From positions 62,001-126,000 of the forward strand of contig NZ_ATYX01000011.1 in assembly GCF_000427905.1 (NCBI RefSeq): a stretch of 64,000 nucleotides of DNA, in the 5' to 3' direction. A program made the translations under genes and the position numbers. The notes beneath the pieces are model-generated. The model did not search any database and had not been told where the DNA came from. It worked only from the letters and a program-made list of their open reading frames with translations. Shown here one piece after another: positions 26,356-37,185 of this stretch (position 1 is its first letter; every line of letters begins with the position of its first letter). The DNA comes from Thermocrispum agreste DSM 44070 (GTDB lineage: Bacteria; Actinomycetota; Actinomycetes; Mycobacteriales; Pseudonocardiaceae).

Positions 26356-27977
26356 GCAGGGGTACCACCCATCAGCCGCCGACGGCGGCCCCTGACGCGG
26401 ACGAGATTCCGCTGCTGTCGCACCGGCAGATCGTGACGATCCTGTCCGGGCTGATGATGGGCATGTTGCTGGCCTCGTTGGACCAGACCATCGTCAGCAC
26501 CGCCATCCGCACCATCGCGGACGACCTGCACGGGCTCAGCATCCAGGCGTGGGCGACCACCGCGTACCTGATCACCGCGACGATCACCACGCCGATCTAC
26601 GGCAAGCTGTCCGACATCTACGGGCGCAAGCCGCTCTACCTGACGGCCATCTCCGTGTTCCTGATCGGATCGCTGGCCTGTACGTTCGCCACGTCCATGT
26701 ACGAGCTGGCGGTCTACCGTGCCGTGCAAGGACTCGGCGCCGGTGGCCTGATGTCGCTGGCCATGACGATCGTCGGCGACATCATCCCGCCGCGGCGGCG
26801 CGCCCGCTACGCCGGCTACATGATGAGCGTCTGGGGTGTCTCCAGCGTGCTCGGTCCGGTCCTGGGCGGGCTGTTCGCCGGCATGGACACGTTCGTCGGG
26901 CTGGACGGCTGGCGCTGGGTGTTCCTGGTGAACCTGCCGGTCGGCATCGTGGCACTGGTCGTGGTGACCAGGGTGCTCAACGTCCCGCACCAGCCGCGCA
27001 AGCAGCGCATCGACTGGTGGGGCGCGGCCACGCTGACCGCGTTCCTGGTGCCGTTGCTGATCCTGGCCGAGCAGGGACGCCAGTGGGGCTGGACGTCCAC
27101 CACGGCGCTGGTCTGCGTCGCGGTCGGCCTGGCCAGCCTGGTCGCCTTCGTGCTGGTCCAGCGCCGGATGGGCGAGGCGGGCCTGATCCCGTTGCGGCTG
27201 TTCACCAACAAGACGTTCACCGTGGCGCTGATCGCCGGGTTCATCCTCGGCGTGGCGATGTTCGGTGCGATCGTGCTGATCCCGCAGTACCTGCAGATCG
27301 TGCAGGGCTTCTCGCCGACCGAGGCCGGCCTGCTGAGCCTGCCGATGATGGTCGGGATGATGTCGTCGACGCTGATCGTCGGCCGGATCACGCAGAAGAC
27401 CGGGCGGTACAAGATCTTCCCGATCATCGGCACCATGGTGATCTCGCTCGGATCGCTGCTGTTCGCCCAGCTGGAGTGGAACAGCCCGACGTGGCACGCG
27501 CTGGTCCTGATGGCGGTCATCGGAGCCGGTCTCGGCGCCTGCATGCAGACGCTGATGATCGCGGTGCAGAACGCCGGGCCGCGCCGGGACATGGGTGTCT
27601 CGACGGCGTCGGCCACCCTGTTCCGTCAGGTCGGCGGCACGCTGGGGGTGGCGGTGTTCCTGTCCATCCTGTTCAGCACCCTGTCCGGCAACATCGCGTC
27701 GGCGTTCCGCTCGCTCGGCGTCTCGCCCGCGGCCGTGCCCAAGGGCGTGGACGTCATGGCGGACTCGTCGTTCCTGCAGGAAATTCCGCTGGAACAGGCC
27801 AAGCCGTTCCTGATCGGCTTCACCGAGTCGATCAATTCGGTGTTCTACGTCGCCTCCGCCGTGGCGTTGCTGGCGACCGTGGTGCTGCTGTTCCTGAAGG
27901 AAATCCCACTGGCCGACGCCCGCGGCCCGCACGATCGGGAATCGAATGCCGAACTCGCGGCAACAACCGCGGGGTGA
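26352..27977 (+). CDS. MFS efflux transporter, DHA2 (EmrB/QacA) family
   Basis: 541 residues, about 14 membrane segments. Motif A is GKLSDIYGRKPLY, the antiporter motif C is GVSSVLGPVLGGLFAG, and the first helix carries ASLDQTIVSTAIRTIADDL, the D1 signature of the DHA2 group. These pumps expel drugs or metabolites by proton antiport. The start ATG 26352 overlaps the stop of the MarR gene by 4 bases. The substrate cannot be inferred. The C-terminal tail after the last helix is short and polar (RGPHDRESNAELAATTAG). A 13-bp hairpin lies just downstream. Confidence 0.93.
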   Translation: MSRGTTHQPPTAAPDADEIPLLSHRQIVTILSGLMMGMLLASLDQTIVSTAIRTIADDLHGLSIQAWATTAYLITATITTPIYGKLSDIYGRKPLYLTAISVFLIGSLACTFATSMYELAVYRAVQGLGAGGLMSLAMTIVGDIIPPRRRARYAGYMMSVWGVSSVLGPVLGGLFAGMDTFVGLDGWRWVFLVNLPVGIVALVVVTRVLNVPHQPRKQRIDWWGAATLTAFLVPLLILAEQGRQWGWTSTTALVCVAVGLASLVAFVLVQRRMGEAGLIPLRLFTNKTFTVALIAGFILGVAMFGAIVLIPQYLQIVQGFSPTEAGLLSLPMMVGMMSSTLIVGRITQKTGRYKIFPIIGTMVISLGSLLFAQLEWNSPTWHALVLMAVIGAGLGACMQTLMIAVQNAGPRRDMGVSTASATLFRQVGGTLGVAVFLSILFSTLSGNIASAFRSLGVSPAAVPKGVDVMADSSFLQEIPLEQAKPFLIGFTESINSVFYVASAVALLATVVLLFLKEIPLADARGPHDRESNAELAATTAG

Positions 27978-27992
27978 GAAACGACAAGACAT

Positions 27993-28048
27993 CGAGCCGT
28001 ACGACGCCGAATTCCGTGGAGTTCGTGGAAACGGTGTCGTACGGCTCG
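27993..28048 (+). terminator. Inverted repeat after the DHA2 gene
   Basis: A perfect 13-bp inverted repeat, CGAGCCGTACGAC at 27993-28005 and its complement at 28036-28048, around a 30-base loop. It starts 16 bases after the transporter stop and 70 bases before the next gene; it could be a terminator or a regulatory dyad. Confidence 0.5.
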
Positions 28049-28119
28049 TATCGTGGGGTACGGCACTTCGGGCCCCTGGTTTCTGTCGTCTTCACCCGAT
28101 CGACGTAGGCTGACGCATT

Positions 28120-28755
28120 GTGCAGGGACTGAGCTGGCTGACGGATGCAGGGCCGACCGTGGTGTGGGTCGTGGTTCTGTCGTTCGTCTTCATCGAATGC
28201 TCGTTGATCGTCGGCTTGTTCCTGCCCGGGGACACGCTGTTGTTCGCCGCCGGAGTGATCCTCGCCGACCACGACGCCGAGGCAAGTGCCTGGTGGTTGT
28301 CGCTGGTGGCGCTGGGCGTGGCCGTCGTGGCCAACCACGTCGGTTATCTGATCGGGAGCAAGGTCGGCACCCGGTTCGTGGCCAGGCGCGGCGGCAAGAT
28401 TCTCAACCGGGAGAACCTGGAACGTGCCAGGGCGTTCCTGGACCGGCGCGGCGTGTTCGCGATCGTGCTGGCCAGGTGGCTGCCGTGGGTGCGCACGCTG
28501 GCGCCGCTGGTCGCCGGGGCCGCCGGTATGGACAAGCGCAAGTACTTGTTCGCCACCGCCGTCGGAGCGGTGCTGTGGGTGCCGACGCTGGTGCTGCTCG
28601 GCTACTACGGATCGGGTCTGCTGGATCAGCTGCCGTGGTTGCAGGAGCTGGTGATGTGGGGCATGGTCGTCTGCGTCGTGGCGGGCACCATCTGGGGTCT
28701 GTGGAAGTACCGGCAGGAGATCGCCAAGCCGGTGGAGGACGAGCCGGTCGGCTGA
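28120..28755 (+). CDS. DedA family membrane protein, second copy
   Basis: 211 residues from GTG 28120. Core motifs are present: GLFLPGDTLLFAAGVIL, NHVGYLIGSKVGTRFVARRG, FLDRRGVFAIVLARWLPWVR then TLAPLVAGAAGMDKRKYLFA, and GAVLWVPTLVLLGYYGSG. The conserved Arg pair in the ARWxPxxRT stretch is intact. The role is the same as for the other DedA protein: a polytopic inner-membrane protein of lipid or envelope homeostasis. In M. tuberculosis a DedA gene and a GH76-like gene are neighbours too (Rv0364 and Rv0365c, recalled), as here. It is convergent with the GH76 gene, 6 bases apart. Confidence 0.9.
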   Translation: MQGLSWLTDAGPTVVWVVVLSFVFIECSLIVGLFLPGDTLLFAAGVILADHDAEASAWWLSLVALGVAVVANHVGYLIGSKVGTRFVARRGGKILNRENLERARAFLDRRGVFAIVLARWLPWVRTLAPLVAGAAGMDKRKYLFATAVGAVLWVPTLVLLGYYGSGLLDQLPWLQELVMWGMVVCVVAGTIWGLWKYRQEIAKPVEDEPVG

Positions 28756-28761
28756 CCCGGG

Positions 28762-29805
28762 TCACCGCGCCGCCCGGTCCAGCCGGGCCGCCGCCTCCAG
28801 CAGCATCCAGCCGCTCAGCTGCACCGTGAGGTCGCGGGCCGCCTCGGGAAACGGGATCCGCAGCGGCTGGGACCAGTCCGGGCCGAACAGGGGTCTGCCG
28901 TGTACGCGTGCGGCGTTGTGCCAGCATGCTTCCGCCGATGTCCGGACCAGGTTCGCTGCCGTGCCTGCGGCCTCGCCGGGCAGCCGGATGGCGGCATCGG
29001 CGAGATAGCGGGCCAGGATGCCGGGAAACAGCCCGCCGTCCCCGCCTCCCTCTCCGCGCAGCACGCCACCGGGAGCCAGATGCTCCGCGACGGCGTCGAT
29101 GGTCCGCACCGCCCGGTCGCACCACTTCGGCTCCTGCGCCGACCACAGCTCCACGCACGCGCCGAGATAGACGCCCTGGCAGTAGGTGTAGATCCGGCGG
29201 GACAGCTTGGCCGGGCGGCCGTCGCGGTAGATCGCCAGGCCGTCGAACACCAGGCCGGTGCGCGGATCGACCAGGCACTCGGTCATCCACTCGGCGATGG
29301 CCGCCGCGCGGTCCCGCTCGCCGAGGCGGGCGTGCAGGATGGCGGCCGGCCCGTTGGCCGGAGCGTTCTTGTACTCGGTGCCGCGTCGCCAGCGGATGCC
29401 ACCACCCTCGGTAGTGGACCAGGCCGACCACAGCTCGGCGGACAGCCGACGCACGGCGCGCCGGGTGTTCATGCCGGTCACGGCAGCGGCTCGGTGCAAG
29501 GCCAGCGCCAGCCACGCCATGTCGTCGTAGTAGTTGTTGATCCAGCGCATGCGGTTGCGCAACCACACGCCGCGGGCCAGACCGCGGACGAGCCCGGCGC
29601 GCCGCGGCGTCGGCGCCCGTAGCTGGGCGTCGACCAGGCAATCCAGCAGGTGCGCCTGCCACCAGTAGTTCCAGCCGGCGTGCATCCGGTGCCGCATGGC
29701 CTGCGGCCACGCGTCCCTGCCCAGCCGGGTGCCGGGCAGCGCCCACAGCAACCCGAGGTGCCGCCCGAGGACCGCGGCTTCCGCCTCGGCCGCCCGCTCG
29801 ATCAC
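28762..29805 (-). CDS. Glycoside hydrolase family 76 protein
   Basis: 347 residues from GTG 29805. The (alpha/alpha)6 GH76 fold is indicated by RWINNYYDDMAWLALAL, whose paired Asp at 94-95 are the catalytic residues of alpha-1,6-mannanases. Further markers are WKY-like repeats such as TEYKNAPANGPAAI, and YTYCQGVYLGACVELW. No signal peptide is seen, so the protein is likely cytoplasmic, unlike most secreted GH76 mannanases; the actinobacterial homologue Rv0365c is similar in this. The substrate may be a mannose-containing glycan or lipid; that is inference. It is last in a minus-strand set with trmH and pyrE upstream. Confidence 0.82.
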   Translation of the reverse strand: MIERAAEAEAAVLGRHLGLLWALPGTRLGRDAWPQAMRHRMHAGWNYWWQAHLLDCLVDAQLRAPTPRRAGLVRGLARGVWLRNRMRWINNYYDDMAWLALALHRAAAVTGMNTRRAVRRLSAELWSAWSTTEGGGIRWRRGTEYKNAPANGPAAILHARLGERDRAAAIAEWMTECLVDPRTGLVFDGLAIYRDGRPAKLSRRIYTYCQGVYLGACVELWSAQEPKWCDRAVRTIDAVAEHLAPGGVLRGEGGGDGGLFPGILARYLADAAIRLPGEAAGTAANLVRTSAEACWHNAARVHGRPLFGPDWSQPLRIPFPEAARDLTVQLSGWMLLEAAARLDRAAR

Positions 29806-29830
29806 GTTGTGCAGGCTAGTCCGGACACGC

Positions 29831-29858
29831 CCTGCCCGCCTGCCTCGAACGGGCAGGC
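29831..29858 (-). terminator. Hairpin between trmH and the GH76 gene
   Basis: CCTGCCC (29831-29837) pairs with GGGCAGG (29851-29857); an alternative register pairs 29838-29844 with 29852-29858. It lies about 30 bases beyond the trmH stop on the minus strand. There is no T-run; weak terminator candidate. Confidence 0.4.
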
Positions 29859-29887
29859 TTGCGATGGATGACGATGCCGTCGCGGGG

Positions 29888-30541
29888 CTACCAGGCCTGG
29901 TTCAGATCGGCATGCTGCCGGATCCACGCGTGCATGACGATTCCCGCGGCGACGCCTGCGTTGATCGACCTGGTCGACCCGAACTGTGCGATGGACACCC
30001 GCAGAGCGGCGGCTTCCTGCGCTTCGGCGGACAACCCCGGCCCCTCCTGGCCGAACAACAGCAGCGACTTCAGCGGTAGCTCACATCGTTCCAGCCGCTG
30101 TGCACCCGGGGTGTTGTCGACCGCGACCACGGTCAGCCCGTGCTCGTCGGCGAAAGCCTGTAGCGCGGCGATGTCCGGGTGATGGTGGATGTGCTGGTAG
30201 CGGTCGGTCACCATGGCGCCCCGCCGGTTCCACCGGCGCTTGCCGACGATGTGCACCGCCTTCGCGGCGAACGCGTTGGCGGTGCGTACCACGGTGCCGA
30301 TGTTGTGGTCGTGCTGGAAGTTCTCGATGGCCACGTGGAATGGATGCCTGCGCCGGTCCAGGTCGGCCACGATGGCCTCCCGGCGCCAGTACCGGTACCG
30401 GTCCACCACGTTGCGCCGGTCGCCGTTGGCCAGCAGCTCGGGGTCGTAGCGATCGTCCGACGGCCACGGGCCCTCCCACGGGCCGACGCCGACCTGGCCG
30501 CGCGCGGTCCACTCGGTGGGGCCCGGTTCGTCGGTCGTCAC
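29888..30541 (-). CDS. TrmH/SpoU family RNA 2'-O-methyltransferase
   Basis: 217 residues. The SPOUT knot motifs are complete: NFQHDHNIGTVVRTANAF (motif 1), LLLFGQEGPGLS (motif 2) and IAQFGSTRSINAGVAAGIVM (motif 3), which together bind S-adenosylmethionine. The family methylates ribose 2'-OH in tRNA or rRNA; the exact site is not readable. The GTG start overlaps the pyrE stop by 4 bases (GTGA), so the two are co-translated. This pair is conserved in mycobacteria (Rv0380c near Rv0382c, recalled). The N-terminal 60 residues are charged and family-typical. Confidence 0.9.
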   Translation of the reverse strand: MTTDEPGPTEWTARGQVGVGPWEGPWPSDDRYDPELLANGDRRNVVDRYRYWRREAIVADLDRRRHPFHVAIENFQHDHNIGTVVRTANAFAAKAVHIVGKRRWNRRGAMVTDRYQHIHHHPDIAALQAFADEHGLTVVAVDNTPGAQRLERCELPLKSLLLFGQEGPGLSAEAQEAAALRVSIAQFGSTRSINAGVAAGIVMHAWIRQHADLNQAW

Positions 30542-31113
30542 GCCAGTCCCAGGTCTTCCAGCCCGAGCAGCGACCGGTATTCCAGGCCGCGGGCCTCGAT
30601 GGCCTCGCGCGCACCGGTGTCGCGGTCCACGATCGTCGCCACGCCGACCACGGTCGCGGAGGCTTCCTCCAGCGCGTCGACCGCGGTGAGCACGCTGCCG
30701 CCGGTGGTCGAGGTGTCCTCCACGGCAAGGACGCGCTGGCCTGCCACGTCGATGCCCTCGATACGCCGTTGCAGGCCGTGTTGTTTGCTTTCCTTGCGCA
30801 CGACGAACGCATCGAGCACCACGCCGTCGGCCGCGGCGGAGTGCAGCATGGCGGTGGCCACCGGGTCGGCCCCGAGGGTGAGGCCGCCTGCGGCGACGTA
30901 GTCCCAGTCGGAGGTCAGCTGGCGCATCAGCTTGCCGATCAGCGGGGCGGCGGCGTGGTGCAGCGTCGCGCGGCGCAGGTCGACGTAGTAGTCGGCTTCC
31001 TTACCGGAAGCGAGCGTGACCTTGCCGTGCACGACGCACAGCTCGGTGATCAGCCGGGCAAGCCGGGCGCGGGCGGTTTGGTCGACAGCGGCGGTAGGGC
31101 GGGATGACGTCAC
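30538..31113 (-). CDS. pyrE: Orotate phosphoribosyltransferase
   Basis: 191 residues. The PRPP-binding motif is VLAVEDTSTTGGSVL, with the two acidic residues and TTGxS. The N-terminal KVTLASGKEADYYVDLRRAT, the orotate-binding SGKxxxYYxDxR pattern, is intact. The enzyme converts orotate and PRPP to OMP in pyrimidine synthesis and acts as a dimer. The substitution VRKESKQHGLQRRIEG keeps the lysine/arginine loop over PRPP. No other pyr gene is near, as in mycobacteria, where pyrE lies apart from the main pyr operon next to Rv0383c and clpB. It overlaps the trmH start by 4 bases. Confidence 0.94.
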   Translation of the reverse strand: MTSSRPTAAVDQTARARLARLITELCVVHGKVTLASGKEADYYVDLRRATLHHAAAPLIGKLMRQLTSDWDYVAAGGLTLGADPVATAMLHSAAADGVVLDAFVVRKESKQHGLQRRIEGIDVAGQRVLAVEDTSTTGGSVLTAVDALEEASATVVGVATIVDRDTGAREAIEARGLEYRSLLGLEDLGLA

Positions 31114-31213
31114 AAATCTTCAGCCTACGAGCTCGTGCCGCACGGTTCGTTTCGCGGGTGCCGTGGATGAAACGTATGTGGCTTGGGGGCCGGATTGCCG
31201 GGGTGCCGCACGG

Positions 31214-31984
31214 TCAGGTGCGGCCGCGCTGCGTCGCGACCTTGGCCCCCACCCACCGTCGCGCGGGCGGCGGCAGCAGCCGCACCAGCGCCAGCAGCGT
31301 CTTCCACCGCTTGCCGGGCACCGAGACGCCCTTGCCGCGGTCGAGGTCCGCCAGGCATTCCCGCACCACGCGGTCCGCGTTCAGCCACATCCACCGTGGA
31401 CCGCGATCCTGGTCGCCCGCCCGGTCGTGGAACTCGGTCCGGGTGAACCCGGGGGCGAGGGCGAGCACCCGGATGCCGGTGCCGGCCAGCGAAGCCGCCA
31501 AGCCCTCCGAGAAGGCCGTCACCCACGCCTTCGTGGCGCCGTAGGCGGCACCCGCGGCCGGGAAGAAGCCCGCGAAGCTGGACACGTTGACGATCGCCCC
31601 GGAACGCCGCCGGATCATCCCGGGCAGCGCGGCGTGGGTCAGCCGCATCACCGCCGTGACGTTGACCTCCAGCTGCTCGTTCAGCCGCTCGACCGGCACG
31701 TCGGCGAACGCGCCGTTGAGCCCGAAGCCCGCGTTGTTCACCAGCAGATCGACCGGGTTGTCCGCCAGCCACTGCTCGACCGTGCGCCGCTGCGCGGCGT
31801 CGCCGAGGTCGGCGGGCAGCACGTGCGCCTCGACGCCGTGCGCGCCACGCACCTGGGCCGCCACCTTCTCCAGCGTCTCCCGCGTGCGGGCGACCAGCAC
31901 CACGTCGTAGCCGCGCCCGGCCAGCTGCCTGGCGAACTCCGCGCCGATGCCCGCGCTGGCCCCGGTGATCAATGCGGTCGGCAT
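31214..31984 (-). CDS. Short-chain dehydrogenase/reductase
   Basis: 256 residues, classical SDR. The nucleotide site is TALITGASAGIGAEFARQL, followed by LLVNNAGFGLNGAF, the catalytic Ser in VNVSSFAGFFP and the YxxxK pair in AAYGATKAWV. A basic residue early after strand 2 (ARTRETLEKV) favours NADP(H). The C-terminal part (LADLDRGKGVSVPGKRWKTL) resembles the SDR subgroup of mycobacterial Rv0484c-like oxidoreductases. The substrate is unknown. It lies about 100 bases upstream of pyrE on the same strand. A non-coding repeat region separates it from the next gene upstream. Confidence 0.9.
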   Translation of the reverse strand: MPTALITGASAGIGAEFARQLAGRGYDVVLVARTRETLEKVAAQVRGAHGVEAHVLPADLGDAAQRRTVEQWLADNPVDLLVNNAGFGLNGAFADVPVERLNEQLEVNVTAVMRLTHAALPGMIRRRSGAIVNVSSFAGFFPAAGAAYGATKAWVTAFSEGLAASLAGTGIRVLALAPGFTRTEFHDRAGDQDRGPRWMWLNADRVVRECLADLDRGKGVSVPGKRWKTLLALVRLLPPPARRWVGAKVATQRGRT

Positions 31985-32100
31985 GCCGCCAGCTTAGCGG
32001 CATGATCACCGAGCGTGCCGGTTCCAGCCCACGGTGTGGCCGGAGTGTCGTCGCCGCCGGCCTGTCGAGCCGCGGGCGACGGTCGTAGCGGCGTCAGCCG

Positions 32101-32189
32101 GGCGCGGCAGCGCGGGCCGGGCGCGCGGGGCCCGATGACCAGCACGTCGTAGTCGAACGTGGCGCGGCAGCACGGGCCGGGCGCGCGGG
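32101..32189. repeat. 29-base direct repeats flanking a possible flavoenzyme gene remnant
   Basis: GGCGCGGCAGC followed by RCGGGCCGGGCGCGCGGG occurs at 32101-32129 and again at 32161-32189, with a single difference. On the minus strand the 30 bases between them read TFDYDVLVIG, the usual N-terminal beta-strand and start of the GxGxxG loop of an FAD-dependent oxidoreductase, after which the frame runs into the repeat. This looks like a leftover 5' end of such a gene interrupted by repeat sequence. Confidence 0.5.
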
Positions 32190-32264
32190 CCGGGCGGCGC
32201 GCATGCCGCTCACGGCCCCGGCAGCTCGGCGAACCAACGGTGATCGCAGCGCTCGCGGCCGCAC

Positions 32265-32984
32265 TCACAGCGGGCCGTGCGGCCGTTCGTGGAGCGGATC
32301 CACGTGCCGGACACCTTCCGGCGGGTCCTGCCACACGTGCTTGTCCGAGGCGCTGACGTCACCCGGGTCCACGATGTCGGCGATGTCACCGAGGTCGCGC
32401 AGCAGCCGTTCCAGCCTGGTCGGCCCGGCGTTCGGCGACACCGCGGCCAGCACCCAGTCCTGCTCCAGCCACAGCACGCTCACGTCGCCGCCGAGCTCGT
32501 CGGCGTGGTCGATCAACTCCTCCGACAGGTGCTGCTTGGCCAGCTCGAGGTCGTCGGTGAAGGCGTACCGGTGGCCTGCCGGCCCGAGCAGCTCGGGCAT
32601 CTCGGCGCGCTGGAACGGCACCGACGGCAACCACAGCTCGAGCAGCACCGGGAACACCTCGCCCAGCCGGATGGCCACCACCGTCGCCGGGATCTGCCGG
32701 TCCGCTTCGATGTCGAACACGTACACCGTGCGGCGGCCCTCGCTGGTGAACGTGGACCCGGCCACCACGTTGACCGCCGCCTCGGCGCCGTAGTACCCCA
32801 TCGCGCCCTCGGTCCAGTGGCTGACCATGCGGGCGTCCTCGTCGGCGAACTTCCAGCCGCGCAAGTCCGCCCAGCGCAGCCGCTCACGATGCCGGGAGCC
32901 TTCCCGCGACTTGTCGATCGCCAGCAGGGTCAACCCGGCGACCAGGGCGATGAACGCGATCAGGAACCAAACCCAGGCAGGCAC
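32265..32984 (-). CDS. Membrane-anchored protein of the Rv0383c type
   Basis: 239 residues from GTG 32984. A single N-terminal membrane helix (VWFLIAFIALVAGLTLLAI) is followed by a soluble domain: LRWADLRGWKFADEDARMVS, YVFDIEADRQIPATVVAIRL, then SVLWLEQDWVLAAVSPNAG. No known catalytic motif is seen. Position between clpB and pyrE matches the conserved secreted or membrane protein Rv0383c of M. tuberculosis (recalled). The C-terminus (HVDPLHERPHGPL) is polar. It lies just downstream of clpB, 27 bases after its stop, on the same strand, and may be co-transcribed under heat shock. Confidence 0.75.
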   Translation of the reverse strand: MPAWVWFLIAFIALVAGLTLLAIDKSREGSRHRERLRWADLRGWKFADEDARMVSHWTEGAMGYYGAEAAVNVVAGSTFTSEGRRTVYVFDIEADRQIPATVVAIRLGEVFPVLLELWLPSVPFQRAEMPELLGPAGHRYAFTDDLELAKQHLSEELIDHADELGGDVSVLWLEQDWVLAAVSPNAGPTRLERLLRDLGDIADIVDPGDVSASDKHVWQDPPEGVRHVDPLHERPHGPL

Positions 32985-33011
32985 GTCAGCCAGCCTATCG
33001 CCAGATCCAGG

Positions 33012-35606
<2,595 letters not shown>

Positions 35607-35682
35607 CCCCTGCCTTCTCCGTGCGTTCCGATGAAGCCTGTGTGACCGCTGTGTGCAGCGTCGTCATCTGGTCAACGTCGGA

Positions 35683-35709
35683 AAAGTTGAGTGAGTTCCG
35701 CTCAACTTT
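35683..35709. promoter_or_regulatory. HAIR-like HspR operator between clpB and an SDR gene
   Basis: A perfect 9-bp inverted repeat, AAAGTTGAG at 35683-35691 and CTCAACTTT at 35701-35709. Read as GTTGAGT-N7-GCTCAAC it has the spacing of the HAIR consensus CTTGAGT-N7-ACTCAAG. It lies upstream of clpB and 20 bases before the ATG of the divergent SDR gene, so it may control both. Confidence 0.75.
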
Positions 35710-35729
35710 CGTATCGGTAGGCTCGGTTG

Positions 35730-36614
35730 ATGGCAACTGCGATCGTCACGGGTACCGCTTCCGGGATCGGCGAGGCATTGGCCGACAAGCTGGTGGCCCG
35801 CGGCGACACCGTCTACCTCGCCGACCTCGACACCGATGGCGCCGCACGGGTGGCCGAACGGCTCGGGTCCCGCGCGTTCGCCCGCCGGCTGGACGTCACC
35901 GACGCGGCAGCCGTGCAGGCGCTGGTCGACGAGGTCGACGCCGAGCACGGGCTGGATCTGATGGTGAACAACGCCGGGATCGCGGTCGGCGGTGCGGCCG
36001 ACGAGCTCGGGCTCGAGCACTGGAATCGCTGTATCGACGTGAACCTGCGCGGCGTCGTGCACGGCGCGCACGCCGCCTACCTGAAGATGAAGGCCCGCGG
36101 GCGGGGGCAGATCCTCAACACGGCGTCGCTGGCCGGTTTGGTGGTCAGCCCGCTCACCGGCCCGTACACCGCGACCAAGCACGCCGTGGTGGCGTTGAGC
36201 CTGAGCCTGCGCGCCGAGGCCGCCCTGCACGGGGTGCAGGTGAGCGTGCTGTGCCCGGGCGTGATCGACACCCCGATCTTCGCGCAGGCCAACGACCGGC
36301 TGCCGCAGACCGCGGTCGGGACGAAAGCCAGGGAGCTCTTCCACGACCTGGCGAAGCTGCTGCAGGGCGGCAAAGTTCTACCCGCCGGAGCGGCTGGCCG
36401 CCGACGCATTGCGCGGGCTGGAGACCGACGCGCCGGTCATCGTCGCCCCGCTCGGCGCACGGGTGACGTGGTGGCTGGACCGGGGTGCGCCGATCCGGCT
36501 GCGCGACGTGATCAGCCGGATCGGCCTGAAAGGCATGAAGAAGAAGCTCGGGGATCTGAGCCTCCGCCCGCGGTCAGCGCACGCCAGCCGGGGCGTGGAA
36601 CGGGGCGATGGTGA
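35730..36614 (+). pseudogene. Short-chain dehydrogenase with a C-terminal frameshift
   Basis: From ATG 35730 the first 215 residues are a normal SDR: AIVTGTASGIGEALADKL, MVNNAGIAVGG, catalytic Ser in LNTASLAG, and YTATKHAV. Near 36376 an extra A (GGCAAAGTTC in place of GGCAAGTTC) shifts the frame. The shifted protein continues with low-complexity Arg/Gly text to 36614, while the other frame continues sensibly as KFYPPERLAADALRGLE, then PVIVAPLGARVTWWL and GMKKKLGDLS. The restored frame has no stop until 37020, running through the antisense of the LamB/YcsF remnant, so the original 3' end may also be lost. The Rossmann core and catalytic residues are intact upstream of the lesion, so a shortened active enzyme is possible. 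Confidence 0.75.
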
Positions 36615-37035
36615 CGCCTGCGGCCTCGAGGGCCGCGCGCACGCGGCGGGCGAGCGTGACAGAACCAGCCGTGTCGCCGTGCACGAGCACCGTGTCGCAC
36701 GGCACCGGTATCTCGGTTCCGCTGACGGTGGTGACGGTGCCCTTGGTGGCCAGCTGCACAGCGCGTTCGACCACGAGATCGGCGTTGCGCACGAGCGCGT
36801 CGGGGTGGCGACGGTCGACCAGAGTTCCGTCGTCGTTGTAGTTGCGGTCGGCGAACCCGATCACCGCGACCGGAAGCCCGTGTTCGCGTGCCATCGCGGT
36901 GAGCACGCCTTCCTGGCAGACGACGACGAGTTCTTGGTCGAACGCGAGCACGGCGTCGAGCACACCGCGGGCGTAGGTTTCGTGGGTCACGCAGAGGTTG
37001 CCCAGCTTGCCGTGCGGTGAGACGTGCCGGACCGG
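36574..37035 (-). pseudogene. LamB/YcsF family (PxpA, 5-oxoprolinase subunit A) 3' remnant
   Basis: Only the C-terminal 60 percent is recognisable. It starts at about VRHVSPHGKLGNLCVTHE, continues FDQELVVVCQEGVLTAMARE, IGFADRNYNDDGTLVDRRHP and VLVHGDTAGSVTLARRVR, and ends APFHAPAGVR. These match the PHGxLYN, ADRxYxxDGxLVxR and HGDTxxA motifs of the family. The N-terminal part (about 100 residues with the DxNxDxGE motif) is missing: upstream of 37035 the sequence belongs to an aldehyde dehydrogenase tail on the other strand. No start codon or partner pxpB/pxpC genes are nearby. It is therefore a truncated, probably dead gene. Confidence 0.8.
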
Positions 37036-37185
37036 GCGGTGGCTCCGAGCGTGCCGTTCGGTGGCATGGGACTGTCCGGTATCGGCCGGGAGAGCGGCAC
37101 CGCAGCGATCGACGCCTACCTGGAGGACAAGGCGGTGTGGGTCGAGCTGTCCGGCGCCACCCGCGACCCGTTCACGCTGGGCTGA
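37036..37185 (+). pseudogene. Aldehyde dehydrogenase 3' remnant
   Basis: About 50 codons ending at TGA 37183-37185. They read APSVPFGGMGLSGIGRESG, then IDAYLEDKAVWVELSG. PFGGxxxSGxGRExG is the signature near the C-terminus of aldehyde dehydrogenases, and YLEDKAVW fits the following strand. Nothing of the catalytic Cys or Rossmann domain precedes it: the left neighbour is the LamB/YcsF remnant on the opposite strand. The two genes were thus cut at one junction near 37030-37040. Confidence 0.78.
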
